Shown: positions 17,053-25,926, numbered from the stretch's first letter. The stretch: 64,000 nt of DNA from Rhodococcus yunnanensis NBRC 103083 (GCF_001895005.1 NZ_BCXH01000005.1:248001-312000), one strand, 5' to 3'. Numbers and translations: made by a program. Notes: generated by a model from the letters alone, not told the origin.

Positions 17053-17433
17053 GTGACCGTGGAAGAGTCGGGCTCAGGGCCCCAGCATTTCGATGTAGCC
17101 GTGGATTGGCGTGGCAGCACCGTTGTCGTGTCGGTATCCGGTGAACTCGATCTGGCGACGGCTCCCCAGCTGTCCGAGTCGTTGGGTCTCGTTCTGGAGA
17201 AGGGCCCCACCGGCGTCGTGATCGATCTGTCCAGTGTCGGATTTCTCGCGTCGGCAGGCATGTCGCTGCTGGCCTCGACCCATCAGCAGCTCGGCGAGGG
17301 TGCAGTTTTCGCGGTTGTCGCCGACGGTCCGTCCACCGGACGTCCGCTGGCGCTCGTCGGCCTCGATCAGTTGTTCGGCATCTTCGGATCCGTCGACGAA
17401 GCCCTTGCCGCAGTGGAGACGGGTAAGTCCTGA
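17053..17433 (+). CDS. STAS-domain anti-sigma factor antagonist
   Basis: A 126-residue single STAS domain. STVVVSVSGELDLATAPQL and GVVIDLSSVGFLASAGMSLL are the family strands; the serine in FLASAG is the expected phosphorylation site. The unphosphorylated protein would bind an RsbW-type anti-sigma kinase and free a sigma factor. The next gene encodes such a kinase 21 bases downstream, so the two probably form a partner-switching pair. GTG 17053 is chosen over an upstream ATG (16996) whose leader is not STAS-like. No sigma factor gene is present nearby. Confidence 0.85.
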   Translation: MTVEESGSGPQHFDVAVDWRGSTVVVSVSGELDLATAPQLSESLGLVLEKGPTGVVIDLSSVGFLASAGMSLLASTHQQLGEGAVFAVVADGPSTGRPLALVGLDQLFGIFGSVDEALAAVETGKS

Positions 17434-17454
17434 ACTTTCGGGTATGAGGAACTC

Positions 17455-17931
17455 ATGATGGTCATAGCCTTCGGTGGAGACGAAGCGCCGGTTGTTGCTG
17501 CGACCGGCCCAATAGTCCGCCCACGTCTCGAGGACATCATGCACCTGGACTTCGACGGCGAAGCTGCCGTAGCCGATCGAGCGTCCGCACTCCGGATCGC
17601 GTTGAGCGAGTGGCTGACGGGTCTTCGCATCGCTCCCGAGCGTGTGTACGACGTGGTGCTGGCAACCTACGAGGCGCTGGCCAACGCGGTCGAGCACGCA
17701 TACGCCCGGGACAAGCCAGGGACCCTCGACCTGCATGCGCAGTGCAGTCCGGATACCGGCTGGGTCGAGGTCACCGTGTGCGATCGCGGTGAGTGGTACG
17801 TGCACGCCCCGGATTCCACACGCGGTCGCGGTGTTCCGCTGATGCATGCACTCGCCGATTCGACGGCGGTGACCTCCGATCACGACGGAACGGTCGTTCG
17901 ACTGGTCTGGGATGCGCGCGAACCGGTCTAG
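17455..17931 (+). CDS. RsbW/SpoIIAB-type anti-sigma factor serine kinase
   Basis: A 158-residue GHKL-fold ATPase. The N-box is VLATYEALANAVEHAY with Glu and Asn for Mg-ATP, the G1 box is VTVCDRGEW and the G2 box is TRGRGVPLMHALAD. The N-terminal region of about 25 residues is unusually extended (VVAATGPIVRPRLED). It should phosphorylate the adjacent STAS protein and hold a sigma factor of the SigB/SigF group inactive. The target sigma is not in the window. Confidence 0.85.
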   Translation: MMVIAFGGDEAPVVAATGPIVRPRLEDIMHLDFDGEAAVADRASALRIALSEWLTGLRIAPERVYDVVLATYEALANAVEHAYARDKPGTLDLHAQCSPDTGWVEVTVCDRGEWYVHAPDSTRGRGVPLMHALADSTAVTSDHDGTVVRLVWDAREPV

Positions 17932-18053
17932 GTAGTTATCTCAATCCTCGGACAGCCGCTCTTGTGAAGTAGCACAATCTCCCCACTGGGTCAGTACGAC
18001 ATGGCCCGTGACGGCGGCGCGTCGGGCGCGTCGCCGAGGGGTGGGGAGGCGCG

Positions 18054-18977
18054 ATGGCTGACGCGTTCATGCCGGGCAGTGTGCTGGCCGATCGGTATCG
18101 ACTGCTCGAGCCACGGCCGGCCGAGCATGTCTCCACGTCGTGGCTCGCGCGAGATCTCACGACGGGTCGCGAGATCGGGCTCGCGGTCGTGGGCGTCGAG
18201 GAGCTTCGGTCGAAAGATCCGCGGACCGATGCAACCGAACGATTCGCCTCGGCCTCCGGTGCACGGCCACGAGTGATCATGGATCCCCCGCGGGTGCTTC
18301 TCCTGGCCCGACCGACGCGCACCGGCGTCGCTCCGATCGTGCCGCGTTCGGGTGAACTCGACGGCGACGGTATGAGCGGCACGGCACGGTCTCTCTGGGT
18401 GCTCGCCGCAGTGGTCGCGCTCGCGTTCTTCGGCTCGGCAGGATGGGTGATCTCGACGACGATGTTCGGCGGTGGCGTCCAGAACGTCTCGGTCCCGTCG
18501 CTGTCGTCGCGGCAGGAGACCGAGACACCGAAACCGAAGACTCTCGCGCCATCGGACGCCGAGGTGTGGTCGGCTGTGCGCTATCCCGACAACGCCGACG
18601 ATGCTCAACGCGCGATCGACGCGAACCCGGCGACGCGGTGGTCGACCGATTCGTACCGGAGCGCCTTCGGCTCGTCGGCGGACGGGATCGGGTTGATCGT
18701 CGACTTCGGCCGTGCGGTCGACATCGACGACGTGTGGATCGCATCCTCGGATTCCGGAACCGCCGTCGAGATTCGAACACCGCCCGGCGAGGATCGAGAA
18801 CTCGACTCGACCCGGCTGCTCGGCAGCGCAACTCTCCAGCCCGGTACGACGCACATACCGGTGGACAGTGAGTCCGGCGTGCGATCGATTCTGGTCTGGA
18901 TCGCCGAGCTCGCCGCGACCGACAGTGGATTTCAATCGACCGTGAGCGAGGTCGGTGCCACCGCTGCAGCCGAGTGA
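18054..18977 (+). CDS. Membrane protein with a remnant protein-kinase N-lobe and an extracellular beta-sandwich
   Basis: A 307-residue protein. The opening, GSVLADRYRLLEP followed by WLARDLTTGREIGLAVV, resembles the first strands of a Hanks-type kinase, but the position of the ATP-binding lysine reads Ala/Val. The sequence has no catalytic loop or DFG motif, so it cannot be an active kinase. One helix (SLWVLAAVVALAFFGSAGWVI, about residues 112-134) leads to an exported domain with DDAQRAIDANPATRWSTDSY and AVEIRTPP. This resembles the galactose-binding-like C-terminal domain of mycobacterial MurJ (MviN), which also follows a pseudokinase. Function is probably envelope-related scaffolding (inference). 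Confidence 0.7.
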   Translation: MADAFMPGSVLADRYRLLEPRPAEHVSTSWLARDLTTGREIGLAVVGVEELRSKDPRTDATERFASASGARPRVIMDPPRVLLLARPTRTGVAPIVPRSGELDGDGMSGTARSLWVLAAVVALAFFGSAGWVISTTMFGGGVQNVSVPSLSSRQETETPKPKTLAPSDAEVWSAVRYPDNADDAQRAIDANPATRWSTDSYRSAFGSSADGIGLIVDFGRAVDIDDVWIASSDSGTAVEIRTPPGEDRELDSTRLLGSATLQPGTTHIPVDSESGVRSILVWIAELAATDSGFQSTVSEVGATAAAE

Positions 18978-18991
18978 TCGGTGTGTGCCGG

Positions 18992-19360
18992 TTACCGAGT
19001 AGTCGTCGTCTCCGAGTTCGACTCTTCGTCGGGCTTGTCGGTGGTGGTGCTTCGGTTCCGCGGGGCACGGGTGGTGGTCTCGGGAACCTCGGGTGTGGTC
19101 GTCGCCGTGACCTCGGGCGTCGTCGTGCGAGGCAACGTCGGAACTGCCACCTGCCATGTCGGTGAGGGTGGAACGGTGATGGCGGACGAGTTCACCGCGC
19201 TCACCGCGGTACTCAGGTCCGAGCGCAACGCAGGCGGTTGGACGCGTTGTGTGTCGTCGTCGAAAGCGCCGCCCACAGCACCGATTCCCAATCCCACGAC
19301 TACGGCGGTTCCGGCGATCGCGACCGCCGACACTGCGATGGCCTTGTCACGCATCGTCAC
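18992..19360 (-). CDS. Thr/Pro-rich single-pass exported protein
   Basis: A 122-residue protein with an N-terminal helix (AIAVSAVAIAGTAVVVGLGIG) and a short ordered part (LRSDLSTAVSAVNSSAITVPP). Its tail is rich in TTTPE repeats, ending in ETTTTR. No lipobox Cys is present, so it is a signal-anchored or secreted protein. It starts at GTG 19360 or ATG 19354. It is convergent with the remnant-kinase gene. Function is unknown. Confidence 0.6.
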   Translation of the reverse strand: MTMRDKAIAVSAVAIAGTAVVVGLGIGAVGGAFDDDTQRVQPPALRSDLSTAVSAVNSSAITVPPSPTWQVAVPTLPRTTTPEVTATTTPEVPETTTRAPRNRSTTTDKPDEESNSETTTTR

Positions 19361-19437
19361 TGAACCCTAACGCCGGTTGCCGAGTACTTGCCTACGGCAC
19401 TGATACCGGAACGTTACCTCAGTGGGCTGCGGTGCGC

Positions 19438-19671
19438 TCAGCTGGCGACGGCCTCGTCGGTGCTCGCGATTCCGCGCCCACCGCCGAAGCGATGCTCCCA
19501 GACATCGCCGACCAACCGGTGTCCCTGCCATCGACGTCCGCGCAGAATTTTGCGAAGTTCGGTCGTCGTCCGCACCGCCCAGGTCATTGCTTTGCCGTCG
19601 GACGGCAGTTCGGCCTCGGCAAGCACCACGTCGTCGATTCGAAGCTGATACATCGGCATGAGGCACATCAT
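19438..19671 (-). CDS. Small hypothetical protein
   Basis: A 77-residue frame. The core YQLRIDDVVLAEAELPSDGK and TTELRKILRGRRWQGHRLVG looks protein-like, with alternating hydrophobic and charged residues, and there is no membrane helix. Several ATG codons (19671, 19668, 19656, 19650) are possible starts and none has a good ribosome binding site. No family is recognised. Confidence 0.4.
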   Translation of the reverse strand: MMCLMPMYQLRIDDVVLAEAELPSDGKAMTWAVRTTTELRKILRGRRWQGHRLVGDVWEHRFGGGRGIASTDEAVAS

Positions 19672-19785
19672 GCATCATCGACGCGTGAAATTCGCGGCTT
19701 GGAAAAATGCGGACCGGCGTCGGGCTTGTAACCCGCTCCGTACACGTTGAGCTGTCATTCGATCGATCTACAAACGGACTTTCCG

Positions 19786-20289
19786 TCAGAAGAGACGCAC
19801 GATTGCGGGTAGAGCATCGGCTATCTGCTGACCCACGCTCTCGTACACCTCGTGGGCTTTCGTGTACGGATCCGCGATGTCGACCGTCTCGACGGTGTGA
19901 CGGGCCCGTGCGTCGGCGAGTTCGTCGAGAGTGCCGGCACCGGACATCGCGACGAGTGCCGACGCTTCGAGGAGAGTGAAGGTGCGGCGGAGTTTCCTGG
20001 GTGCGATCGTGAGGACGTCGTCGCGGTGACGGCTCGTCATCGTCAGAATCAGATCGGCCTCCTCCGCGATGCGCGGGGAGATGCGACGTGCCGAGAAGCC
20101 GTCGGGCTTCCCACCCAACTGTGTGAGCACGACGGCCGCGGTGGCATCCATGGGATGTCCCGTCAGGCCATGGGTACCTGCGCTGGAGGCGGTCAAGTCC
20201 ACCCCCGACTCGGCGGCGTAGGCGAGCGCGAGTCGTTCGGCGGTCGGAGATCTGCAGATGTTTCCGGTACAGACGAAGAGAGCGTGCAC
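19786..20289 (-). CDS. Low-molecular-weight protein-tyrosine phosphatase
   Basis: A 167-residue enzyme starting at GTG 20289. The P-loop CTGNICRS gives nucleophile Cys7 and Arg13, and Asp140-Pro141 in IADPYTKAHEVY is the general acid. This matches the Wzb/Etp/PtpA family. Such phosphatases beside polysaccharide loci dephosphorylate the tyrosine kinase that controls chain length; no such kinase is encoded in this window. It sits just outside the block opened by the Hsp70-like gene at 20446, which makes a regulatory role there plausible (inference). Confidence 0.88.
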   Translation of the reverse strand: MHALFVCTGNICRSPTAERLALAYAAESGVDLTASSAGTHGLTGHPMDATAAVVLTQLGGKPDGFSARRISPRIAEEADLILTMTSRHRDDVLTIAPRKLRRTFTLLEASALVAMSGAGTLDELADARARHTVETVDIADPYTKAHEVYESVGQQIADALPAIVRLF

Positions 20290-20445
20290 CGGGCAAGGTT
20301 AATGCGTCGTGCTCGGCTGGAACATTCGGCAATCGCATTCGGACCGGGGTCACGCTACAGTGAGGCCCGAACGGGGGGCTTCGAGATTGGATCGTTACAT
20401 ATCCTGTCGGCGAGTCCACCCACGCGTTCTCGAGTGAGGCAGGTC

Positions 20446-21789
20446 ATGACTGAGGTTCTCGGTGTATCGGTGGGGTCGAGCGCCGTCCGGATGGCGCGCC
20501 CCGACCTTCGCCTGCACACCTCCGGCGAGCAAGAACTGGACTTCCGCAGCGACACCGTCGACGCGTACTGGGATCGCGCCGAGGAGTTGGCTGCGGAATC
20601 GATCGGCGTCGTGCTGGCGCAGAACGGTGGAAACCAGGTCGAAGCGACCGGTGTGGCGTACCGAGACCAACAACAGTTCGGTGAGATCCAGCAGGCGATG
20701 GCCAGGCAGCGGTTGTACAACTACCGTCTGGTGCCCGAGGCGCGGGCCACGCTGGCCTACCTGGAGGCGTCCGGCGAGATCGGCGACTTCGGGACCATCT
20801 GCCTGTACGACCTCGGTAGCTCCGGCTTGACGATCAGTGTCCTCGATCGCCGGACGGGTGAGGTGTTGCTCGCCGAGCGCACCACGGACATCAGCGGCGA
20901 CGATTTCGATCGTCTGATCTGTGACAATCAGCTGGCCAAGCAGGGGATGGAACTCCAGAACACACTCGGAGTACAAGAATTCACCAGCCGGTGCCGCATC
21001 GCCAAGGAACAACTCTCGACCAGTGGTGCCGTCTGCCTTCCCGGTGACAGCGGCGTCATCCTGATCTCGCGGGAATCCTTCGAAGCGCTCGTGACCGTGC
21101 CGATCGAATACTCGGCCCGGCTGGTTCGAGACATCGTCGCTCGATCGCCGCAGTACGTCGACGCGGTATTCCTCGTCGGCGGAGGCGCGCGAATCCCGCT
21201 GGTCGAAGCGATCCTGCGCTCGTGGACCGGATTGCACGTCGTCACCCCGCGCGATCCCGAGGCCGTGGCCGCGAAGGGTGCGGCTCTGCTCGCGACCCCC
21301 GTCGAGACTCCTGCCCTTCCTCCGCCTCCTGCGACGCCACTGCCTGCGATGCCACTGAGTGGGGCCCCGGACTGGCTCAGCCCCGAGCCCGTCGACCGCC
21401 CCGGCACGTCCAAGCGCAAGATCCGAGGTGCCGCGTTGGTGGCAGTGGGGCTCGGCGCAATCGCCGCGCTCGGATTGACGCTCGGGTACGGCGGATCCGA
21501 GGAACCTGCCAGCGCGCCGGCCGACACGGTATCGACCTCGACGGCTACCGTGCCGACGACGACACGACCTGCACCGACCACCACGGTTGCACCTGCGCCA
21601 CCGGCAACGACCGAAGCGCCTGCCCCGGCGGCGCCCGTCGAGACCTACGAGGCTCCGCGATACGAAGAACCGGCGCCTGCACCGGCTCCGGCGCCAGCGC
21701 CTCCTCCGCTCATTCCTGGTCTGCCGCAGATCCAGTTGCCGCAGATCCAACTGCCTCCGCCGCCGGTGTTCGAGCTGCCCAGGTTCTAG
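20446..21789 (+). CDS. Membrane-anchored Hsp70-like ATPase-fold protein with Pro-rich exported tail (copy 1)
   Basis: A 447-residue protein. Residues 1-290 form an actin/Hsp70-type nucleotide-binding domain: phosphate-1 LGVSVGSSAVRMA, phosphate-2 CLYDLGSSGLTISVLD, and adenosine motif AVFLVGGGARIPLVEAI followed by PEAVAAKGAALLA. There is no substrate-binding domain. Instead a helix (GAALVAVGLGAIAALGLTLG) leads to an exported Pro/Ala/Thr tail ending near PPLIPGLP. ATG 20446 is chosen, with AGGCAGG upstream; the longer open frame is antisense to the phosphatase gene. The paralogue at 45930 shares the layout and the LIPGLP tail. A cytosolic ATPase anchored by a cell-wall tail fits envelope assembly (inference). 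Confidence 0.8.
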   Translation: MTEVLGVSVGSSAVRMARPDLRLHTSGEQELDFRSDTVDAYWDRAEELAAESIGVVLAQNGGNQVEATGVAYRDQQQFGEIQQAMARQRLYNYRLVPEARATLAYLEASGEIGDFGTICLYDLGSSGLTISVLDRRTGEVLLAERTTDISGDDFDRLICDNQLAKQGMELQNTLGVQEFTSRCRIAKEQLSTSGAVCLPGDSGVILISRESFEALVTVPIEYSARLVRDIVARSPQYVDAVFLVGGGARIPLVEAILRSWTGLHVVTPRDPEAVAAKGAALLATPVETPALPPPPATPLPAMPLSGAPDWLSPEPVDRPGTSKRKIRGAALVAVGLGAIAALGLTLGYGGSEEPASAPADTVSTSTATVPTTTRPAPTTTVAPAPPATTEAPAPAAPVETYEAPRYEEPAPAPAPAPAPPPLIPGLPQIQLPQIQLPPPPVFELPRF

Positions 21790-21934
21790 TTTCGCGTCTC
21801 CAATTCGACGGGCGGGACACGTCGTCTGCGTCACAGCAGAACTCTGTTCATGCTGTACATCGGTCATACTCGCTGATGGAAGCGTATGCAGTGTTCATTG
21901 CCGTGCTGCACGCCTGAATCGAAGGACGAAAGAC

Positions 21935-22951
21935 GTGGAGTTGCGCAGTGCGCCCGACCGGCGGGTAGTCAGCAATGTCTGGTACGGGGAGCCCCTCGGG
22001 GCAGAACTGTTCGATCGACCGTCGGGCGGCTACGTCAGTGCCGTCGTATCCGCCGTCCGGCTGCTGTCGGCCGCCGGCAGGAACGGCGTCGTGGTGACGT
22101 CCGAGGGTGCGGCCCGGCCGATCGGCATCATCGCCCTCGCACTCGCCTACGCGGTTCGACGACGCCGAGGCCTCGTCATTCTGGAGTTCCTGCCAGGACT
22201 CAAGACCGGACGTGCGGGCAGCGCGGTCAGGTTCTTCTATCGGCGGCTGCTTCGCCGCGCATGCCTGTCCATTCAGGTGATGACGTCGTGGGAGCGTGCG
22301 CTCTACATCGAGGAATACGACCTCGACCCCGCATCCGTCACTCACGTGCCCTTCTACTTCTACGACGACTCGTCGCACCGGCAGCTCACACCCGATTCGG
22401 CGCGCACGGGCGTGTTCGCCAGCGGGCGCAGTTCCTGCGACTGGGATCTGCTGATCGCTGCAGCGCGCGGCAGGTCCTGGAATCTGACCATCGTCTGCTC
22501 CGCCGAGGACCACGACGACGTCGTGAAATCCGCCGCGGGAACCGACATCGTCATCAGAACCGAGATCTCCGAGGACGAGCACGCGGACCTGCTCGCTGCA
22601 GCGCGCGTCTACGTGATCACGCTCGAGGACCGTCCGGTCAGTGCAGGCCACGTTCGCATCATGGGCGCTGCCACATTCGAGACACCGGTGGTGGTCACCG
22701 ACGTCCGCGGTCTGGACGGTTACAAGCATCTCGCGGCCGAGGTCGTGCCTGCCGGTGACGTCGAGCAACTCCGATCTGCCGTCGAGCGCCTGCTGAACGA
22801 TCCCGACAGTCGCGAGCGGGAGAGGGCGCGGGTGCGGGCCATCGCGAGGTCGAACACCCGCACCGACTACCTCGCGAGCATCGAGAGGTTGCTGAACCCC
22901 GGCGAGGCGTCGTCGCTCGCTCAGCAGTCCTCGAACACCGCGCGCGCATAG
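21935..22951 (+). CDS. Glycosyltransferase, GT-B fold (family 4-like)
   Basis: A 338-residue protein starting at GTG 21935, with GAAGGA upstream. The N-terminal half has RLLSAAGRNGVVVTSEG and a basic stretch, RRLLRRACLSIQVM. The C-terminal Rossmann half has the acceptor of nucleotide-sugar: VFASGRSSCDWDLLIAAARG, then AGHVRIMGAATFETPVVVTD, where family 4 enzymes have the E-x7-E motif; here it is divergent. It overlaps the convergent DUF218 gene by 31 bases. Sugar specificity is unknown. Confidence 0.7.
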   Translation: MELRSAPDRRVVSNVWYGEPLGAELFDRPSGGYVSAVVSAVRLLSAAGRNGVVVTSEGAARPIGIIALALAYAVRRRRGLVILEFLPGLKTGRAGSAVRFFYRRLLRRACLSIQVMTSWERALYIEEYDLDPASVTHVPFYFYDDSSHRQLTPDSARTGVFASGRSSCDWDLLIAAARGRSWNLTIVCSAEDHDDVVKSAAGTDIVIRTEISEDEHADLLAAARVYVITLEDRPVSAGHVRIMGAATFETPVVVTDVRGLDGYKHLAAEVVPAGDVEQLRSAVERLLNDPDSRERERARVRAIARSNTRTDYLASIERLLNPGEASSLAQQSSNTARA

Positions 22952-23475
22952 CCTGCGGATTGATAGACGTACTCCCACGCCCACTCGAAGACGTTCCGAT
23001 CGGTCGTGCTGGCAACGAACGCCATGTCTCCGCTCCAGCACTTGTCGATGATGTATCTGGCCCGAGAGATGTGCGGGGTCGAGGTGACGACGATGATCGA
23101 CGACCACCCTTCGCGGCGAGCGAGGTCACGGATCTCGCGTCCTTCGCCGCGCGTCGTTCCCGGGTCGGGATCGAAGCATTCGACGGTGAAGTCCGGTGAC
23201 CCGTGCGTACAGATGTCGGTGAGAGTGCTGGCCGATCCGTACGGGTCGGAGTACACCAAGGTGGACGCGTAGCCCTCCTCCGCCAGTTCCAACCCCAGGC
23301 TGTTCCGGTCGTCCGCCGAACCGCCGAGAACCACTATCGCGTCGGCGTGCTTCGGCTGATCGACGACGGGATCCACGTAGACGGGATGGCCCAGGGCCGC
23401 GATGATAGCAACGACGACGGCGGCGACCAGCGAAAACAGGGTCACCCGGGCAGCTGTTCGCGGTGGGGTCAGCAT
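22921..23475 (-). CDS. DUF218/YdcF-type membrane-anchored protein, second copy
   Basis: A 184-residue paralogue of the product of 15664-16230. An N-terminal helix (VTLFSLVAAVVVAIIAALG) precedes KHADAIVVLGGSADDRNSLG, TLVYSDPYG and TTRGEGREIRDLAREGW-type segments. Conserved cysteines (DICTHG, VECFDP, DKCWSGD, FEDC) correspond closely to those of the other copy and suggest two disulfides on the outer face. The role is probably in envelope polymer or lipid-carrier handling, as for ElyC (inference). Confidence 0.8.
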   Translation of the reverse strand: MLTPPRTAARVTLFSLVAAVVVAIIAALGHPVYVDPVVDQPKHADAIVVLGGSADDRNSLGLELAEEGYASTLVYSDPYGSASTLTDICTHGSPDFTVECFDPDPGTTRGEGREIRDLARREGWSSIIVVTSTPHISRARYIIDKCWSGDMAFVASTTDRNVFEWAWEYVYQSAGYARAVFEDC

Positions 23476-23553
23476 CGGGCGGCAGCAACGAATTCGATCA
23501 CACAGCCTAATTTACCGATGATTCTTGTACTATTGGTCTTCGGAATGCGTCGT

Positions 23554-23559
23554 TACAAT
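23554..23559 (+). promoter_or_regulatory. Candidate -10 element before the DUF4832-type gene
   Basis: TACAAT lies in a locally AT-rich stretch 98 bases before GTG 23657. TATTGG is 17 bases upstream, a weak -35 match. It would serve the secreted DUF4832-type gene. Confidence 0.35.
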
Positions 23560-23656
23560 CGGCAAGTACGGTTTTCTGCCAGGTAGAAGGGTTTCATGAG
23601 CGGCGACGCGCATATCGAGCACGGAGTGTGTCCAGCGAGCCTTCTCGCAGGTTCGT

Positions 23657-25321
23657 GTGCCCACGACACCCCTTCACTCACCGTTGTCTGACCGCAGAAT
23701 GGCGCTTCGTTGGCTGATACTCGCGCCGATACTGGCAGTGGCCACCGCATTGATCGGCACCGTGGCGCACGAGCCCGTCACCGATCATCCCGTGTTTCGT
23801 GAGCTGGACGGACCCGACGTCGTCAATCCGATGCGCGGCCAGTTCGACAACATCGACACCGGCCTGTTCCCGCAGTCGAACATCGGTCAACAGCATTACC
23901 CGGATTGGCCGGGCACCAAGGACGCTGCCATCAGAGTGAACTGGCGCTCGCTGCAGCCGGTCGATCCGCGTACGTTGCCGCCCGACGCCCCGGAAACCCA
24001 GAAGTACGACTTCTCGGCGATCGACGAGGCACTGGAGTCGTACGGAGCCAGGGGGATACGCGTCGGACTGCGGGTGTCCTCCTACGACTCCTGCTGCGAG
24101 ACCGCTCCCGCGGGCAACGTCAACATCGGCGTCCCCGACTGGCTGACGACCGTACCCGGAGCGACGACCAGCGTCGACTACGACGGAATCGCGCAGGTGA
24201 TTCCCAATTGGAACGACAACAGCTACGTCGGCAACTTCGAGGCACTGCTCGCCGCACTGGGGCGCCGATACGACCGCGACGAGCGGCTGTCGATCTTCGA
24301 GATGTCGGGGTACGGCGACTTCAGCGAGAACCATGTCGCGTTCATGCGCGACCAGCTCGGCACGCCGGGTCCGGACGAGCAGGCGAGCGAAGCGGAACTC
24401 GGCTACTACAGCCAGTACGAGGATCAATACATCACCAAGGACAACGTCGTCAGATTGGTCGATGCGAACCTCCGGGCGTTCCCGAACACTCAGCTCGTCA
24501 CTGCCACCGGCAATACGGAAATCGTCAAACAGCTCCTCCGCGACAGCGGCGAGCTGACGGCCACCACCAAGCCCGTCGGGCTGCGCGCAGATTGCCTCGG
24601 TACGTTCTCCCCGGTCCCCACCTGGGCCGACAACAAGTATTCGAAGTACGTGGAACGAGACGACCCGATCATCGACGTTCTCCTCGCGCGTTATTCGACT
24701 GCGCCGGTGCTGACCGAGTGGTGTCAGAAACCGGACGACGTCACATCGGCCGAATACTACGAACGTGGCCTTGCCGACGTCGTGGACCACCACGTGTCGA
24801 TGACGGCGAGCAGCGGCTTCCCCGACCAGTTCAACGGCGAGACGATGGACCCGACGGCGTATTCGCTGTGGTCTCGCGCGAACGTGGTCGCAGGCTACCG
24901 CTACGTGGGCGACGCCACGGCCGACGCGTCGAGCTCCGGCGACACGGTGTCCGCAGCCGTGCGATGGACGAACAAGGGGGTGGCTCCGACGCACGAGGAC
25001 TGGCAGGTGGAATATCGCCTCGTCGATTCGAGCGGCACCGTCGTGCAGACCGCACCCTCGGTGATAGATCTACGGTCGATGAGCTCGGAACAGTCGTACC
25101 TCGACAACGGCACGGTTCCGGTGCCCGCGACGGCCCAGGAAACCGTCGAATTCGACCGCGCCGGTCTGTCGTCCGGTTACTACACGGTCTCTGCAGCCGT
25201 GGTCTGGAACGAGCACAAGGCGGGCGCAACGACGACCGTGAACTACGAGCCGATGAGCCTCGCGCAGAACGGGCGAGGACTGGACGGCAGTTACGCGCTG
25301 ACGACTGTCGAGATTCCGTGA
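23657..25321 (+). CDS. Signal-anchored DUF4832/DUF4874-type exported protein
   Basis: A 554-residue protein. The N-terminal anchor is WLILAPILAVATALIGTVAH. A TIM-barrel-like region follows: NPMRGQFDNIDTG, AAIRVNWRSLQP, GIRVGLRVSSYDSCC, IFEMSGYGDFSENH, then APVLTEWCQKPDDV. The acidic FEMSG and TEWC strand ends sit where glycosidase acids would be. A C-terminal beta-sandwich (VSAAVRWTNKGVAPTHEDWQ) closes it. This matches DUF4874 plus DUF4832, found in polysaccharide loci. It may trim or bind the exported polymer (inference). GTG 23657 gives the best signal anchor; ATG 23699 is an alternative. Confidence 0.7.
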   Translation: MPTTPLHSPLSDRRMALRWLILAPILAVATALIGTVAHEPVTDHPVFRELDGPDVVNPMRGQFDNIDTGLFPQSNIGQQHYPDWPGTKDAAIRVNWRSLQPVDPRTLPPDAPETQKYDFSAIDEALESYGARGIRVGLRVSSYDSCCETAPAGNVNIGVPDWLTTVPGATTSVDYDGIAQVIPNWNDNSYVGNFEALLAALGRRYDRDERLSIFEMSGYGDFSENHVAFMRDQLGTPGPDEQASEAELGYYSQYEDQYITKDNVVRLVDANLRAFPNTQLVTATGNTEIVKQLLRDSGELTATTKPVGLRADCLGTFSPVPTWADNKYSKYVERDDPIIDVLLARYSTAPVLTEWCQKPDDVTSAEYYERGLADVVDHHVSMTASSGFPDQFNGETMDPTAYSLWSRANVVAGYRYVGDATADASSSGDTVSAAVRWTNKGVAPTHEDWQVEYRLVDSSGTVVQTAPSVIDLRSMSSEQSYLDNGTVPVPATAQETVEFDRAGLSSGYYTVSAAVVWNEHKAGATTTVNYEPMSLAQNGRGLDGSYALTTVEIP

Positions 25322-25329
25322 CGGCTCAC

Positions 25330-25869
25330 TCACCCGAGCATGATGGTCCATAGCTGCCGCCGGGTCCCCGGCTCGTCCTCGAGATAACCGGGTACCTCAC
25401 CCTCGCAATCGAACCCACGCAAGCGAAGTGAGCGAGAGAGAACGGTGTCCTCGGGGTGCAGCGCAATCGACGCGCGACGCAGCCACGGATTGCTCTTCTC
25501 CAGCGAGTTCAACGCTGCGCTCACGGCCTCCGACCGCACGACATCGGAATCGACGCCGTCGACGGCAAGAAGGACGACAGCCGACGCGGTGCCGTGATCG
25601 AGCAGTGCGGTGACGAATCCCGCGCGCTCGTGTTCGACTTCGACGGCGAATCGATACTGCGGCCCCACGTGACCGCGGCCCGAGTTGTGACGCTCGGGCG
25701 CAACCCTGATCAGTTCGATCACACCGTCGGTGGTGATTGCGGTTGCCTCCACCGATCCGAACTGGACGGTGGGACGGCGGATCCGGCGCAGTTGCGCCTT
25801 GGCGAGTCGCACACCCACCTGGATCATCCCGAAACCGAGCTCGAGTGATCCTCGTGCAGATGCAGGCAT
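25330..25869 (-). CDS. GNAT-like small protein
   Basis: A 179-residue protein starting at ATG 25869. The middle strand FAVEVEHERAGFVTALL and the end, SRSLRLRGFDCEGEVPGYLE then RRQLWTIML, follow the last helix-strand pattern of GNAT acetyltransferases. The acetyl-CoA pyrophosphate loop (Q/RxxGxG/A) is not evident, so activity is doubtful. In a polysaccharide locus, GNAT proteins often acylate amino sugars. The upstream open frame to 26253 is antisense to the next gene and is rejected. Confidence 0.5.
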   Translation of the reverse strand: MPASARGSLELGFGMIQVGVRLAKAQLRRIRRPTVQFGSVEATAITTDGVIELIRVAPERHNSGRGHVGPQYRFAVEVEHERAGFVTALLDHGTASAVVLLAVDGVDSDVVRSEAVSAALNSLEKSNPWLRRASIALHPEDTVLSRSLRLRGFDCEGEVPGYLEDEPGTRRQLWTIMLG

Positions 25870-25914
25870 GAACCGACTCTCGAGCTGGGCGGAAAAGGGG
25901 GAAAGCAAACCAGC

Positions 25915-25923
25915 TAGACTATA
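25915..25923. promoter_or_regulatory. Overlapping divergent -10 elements
   Basis: TAGACT (25915-25920, plus) ends six bases before GTG 25927, so transcription would start at the codon and give a leaderless mRNA. On the minus strand TATAGT (25918-25923) could serve the GNAT-like gene with a 40-base leader. Neither strand shows a clear -35. Confidence 0.4.
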
Positions 25924-25926
25924 ACA

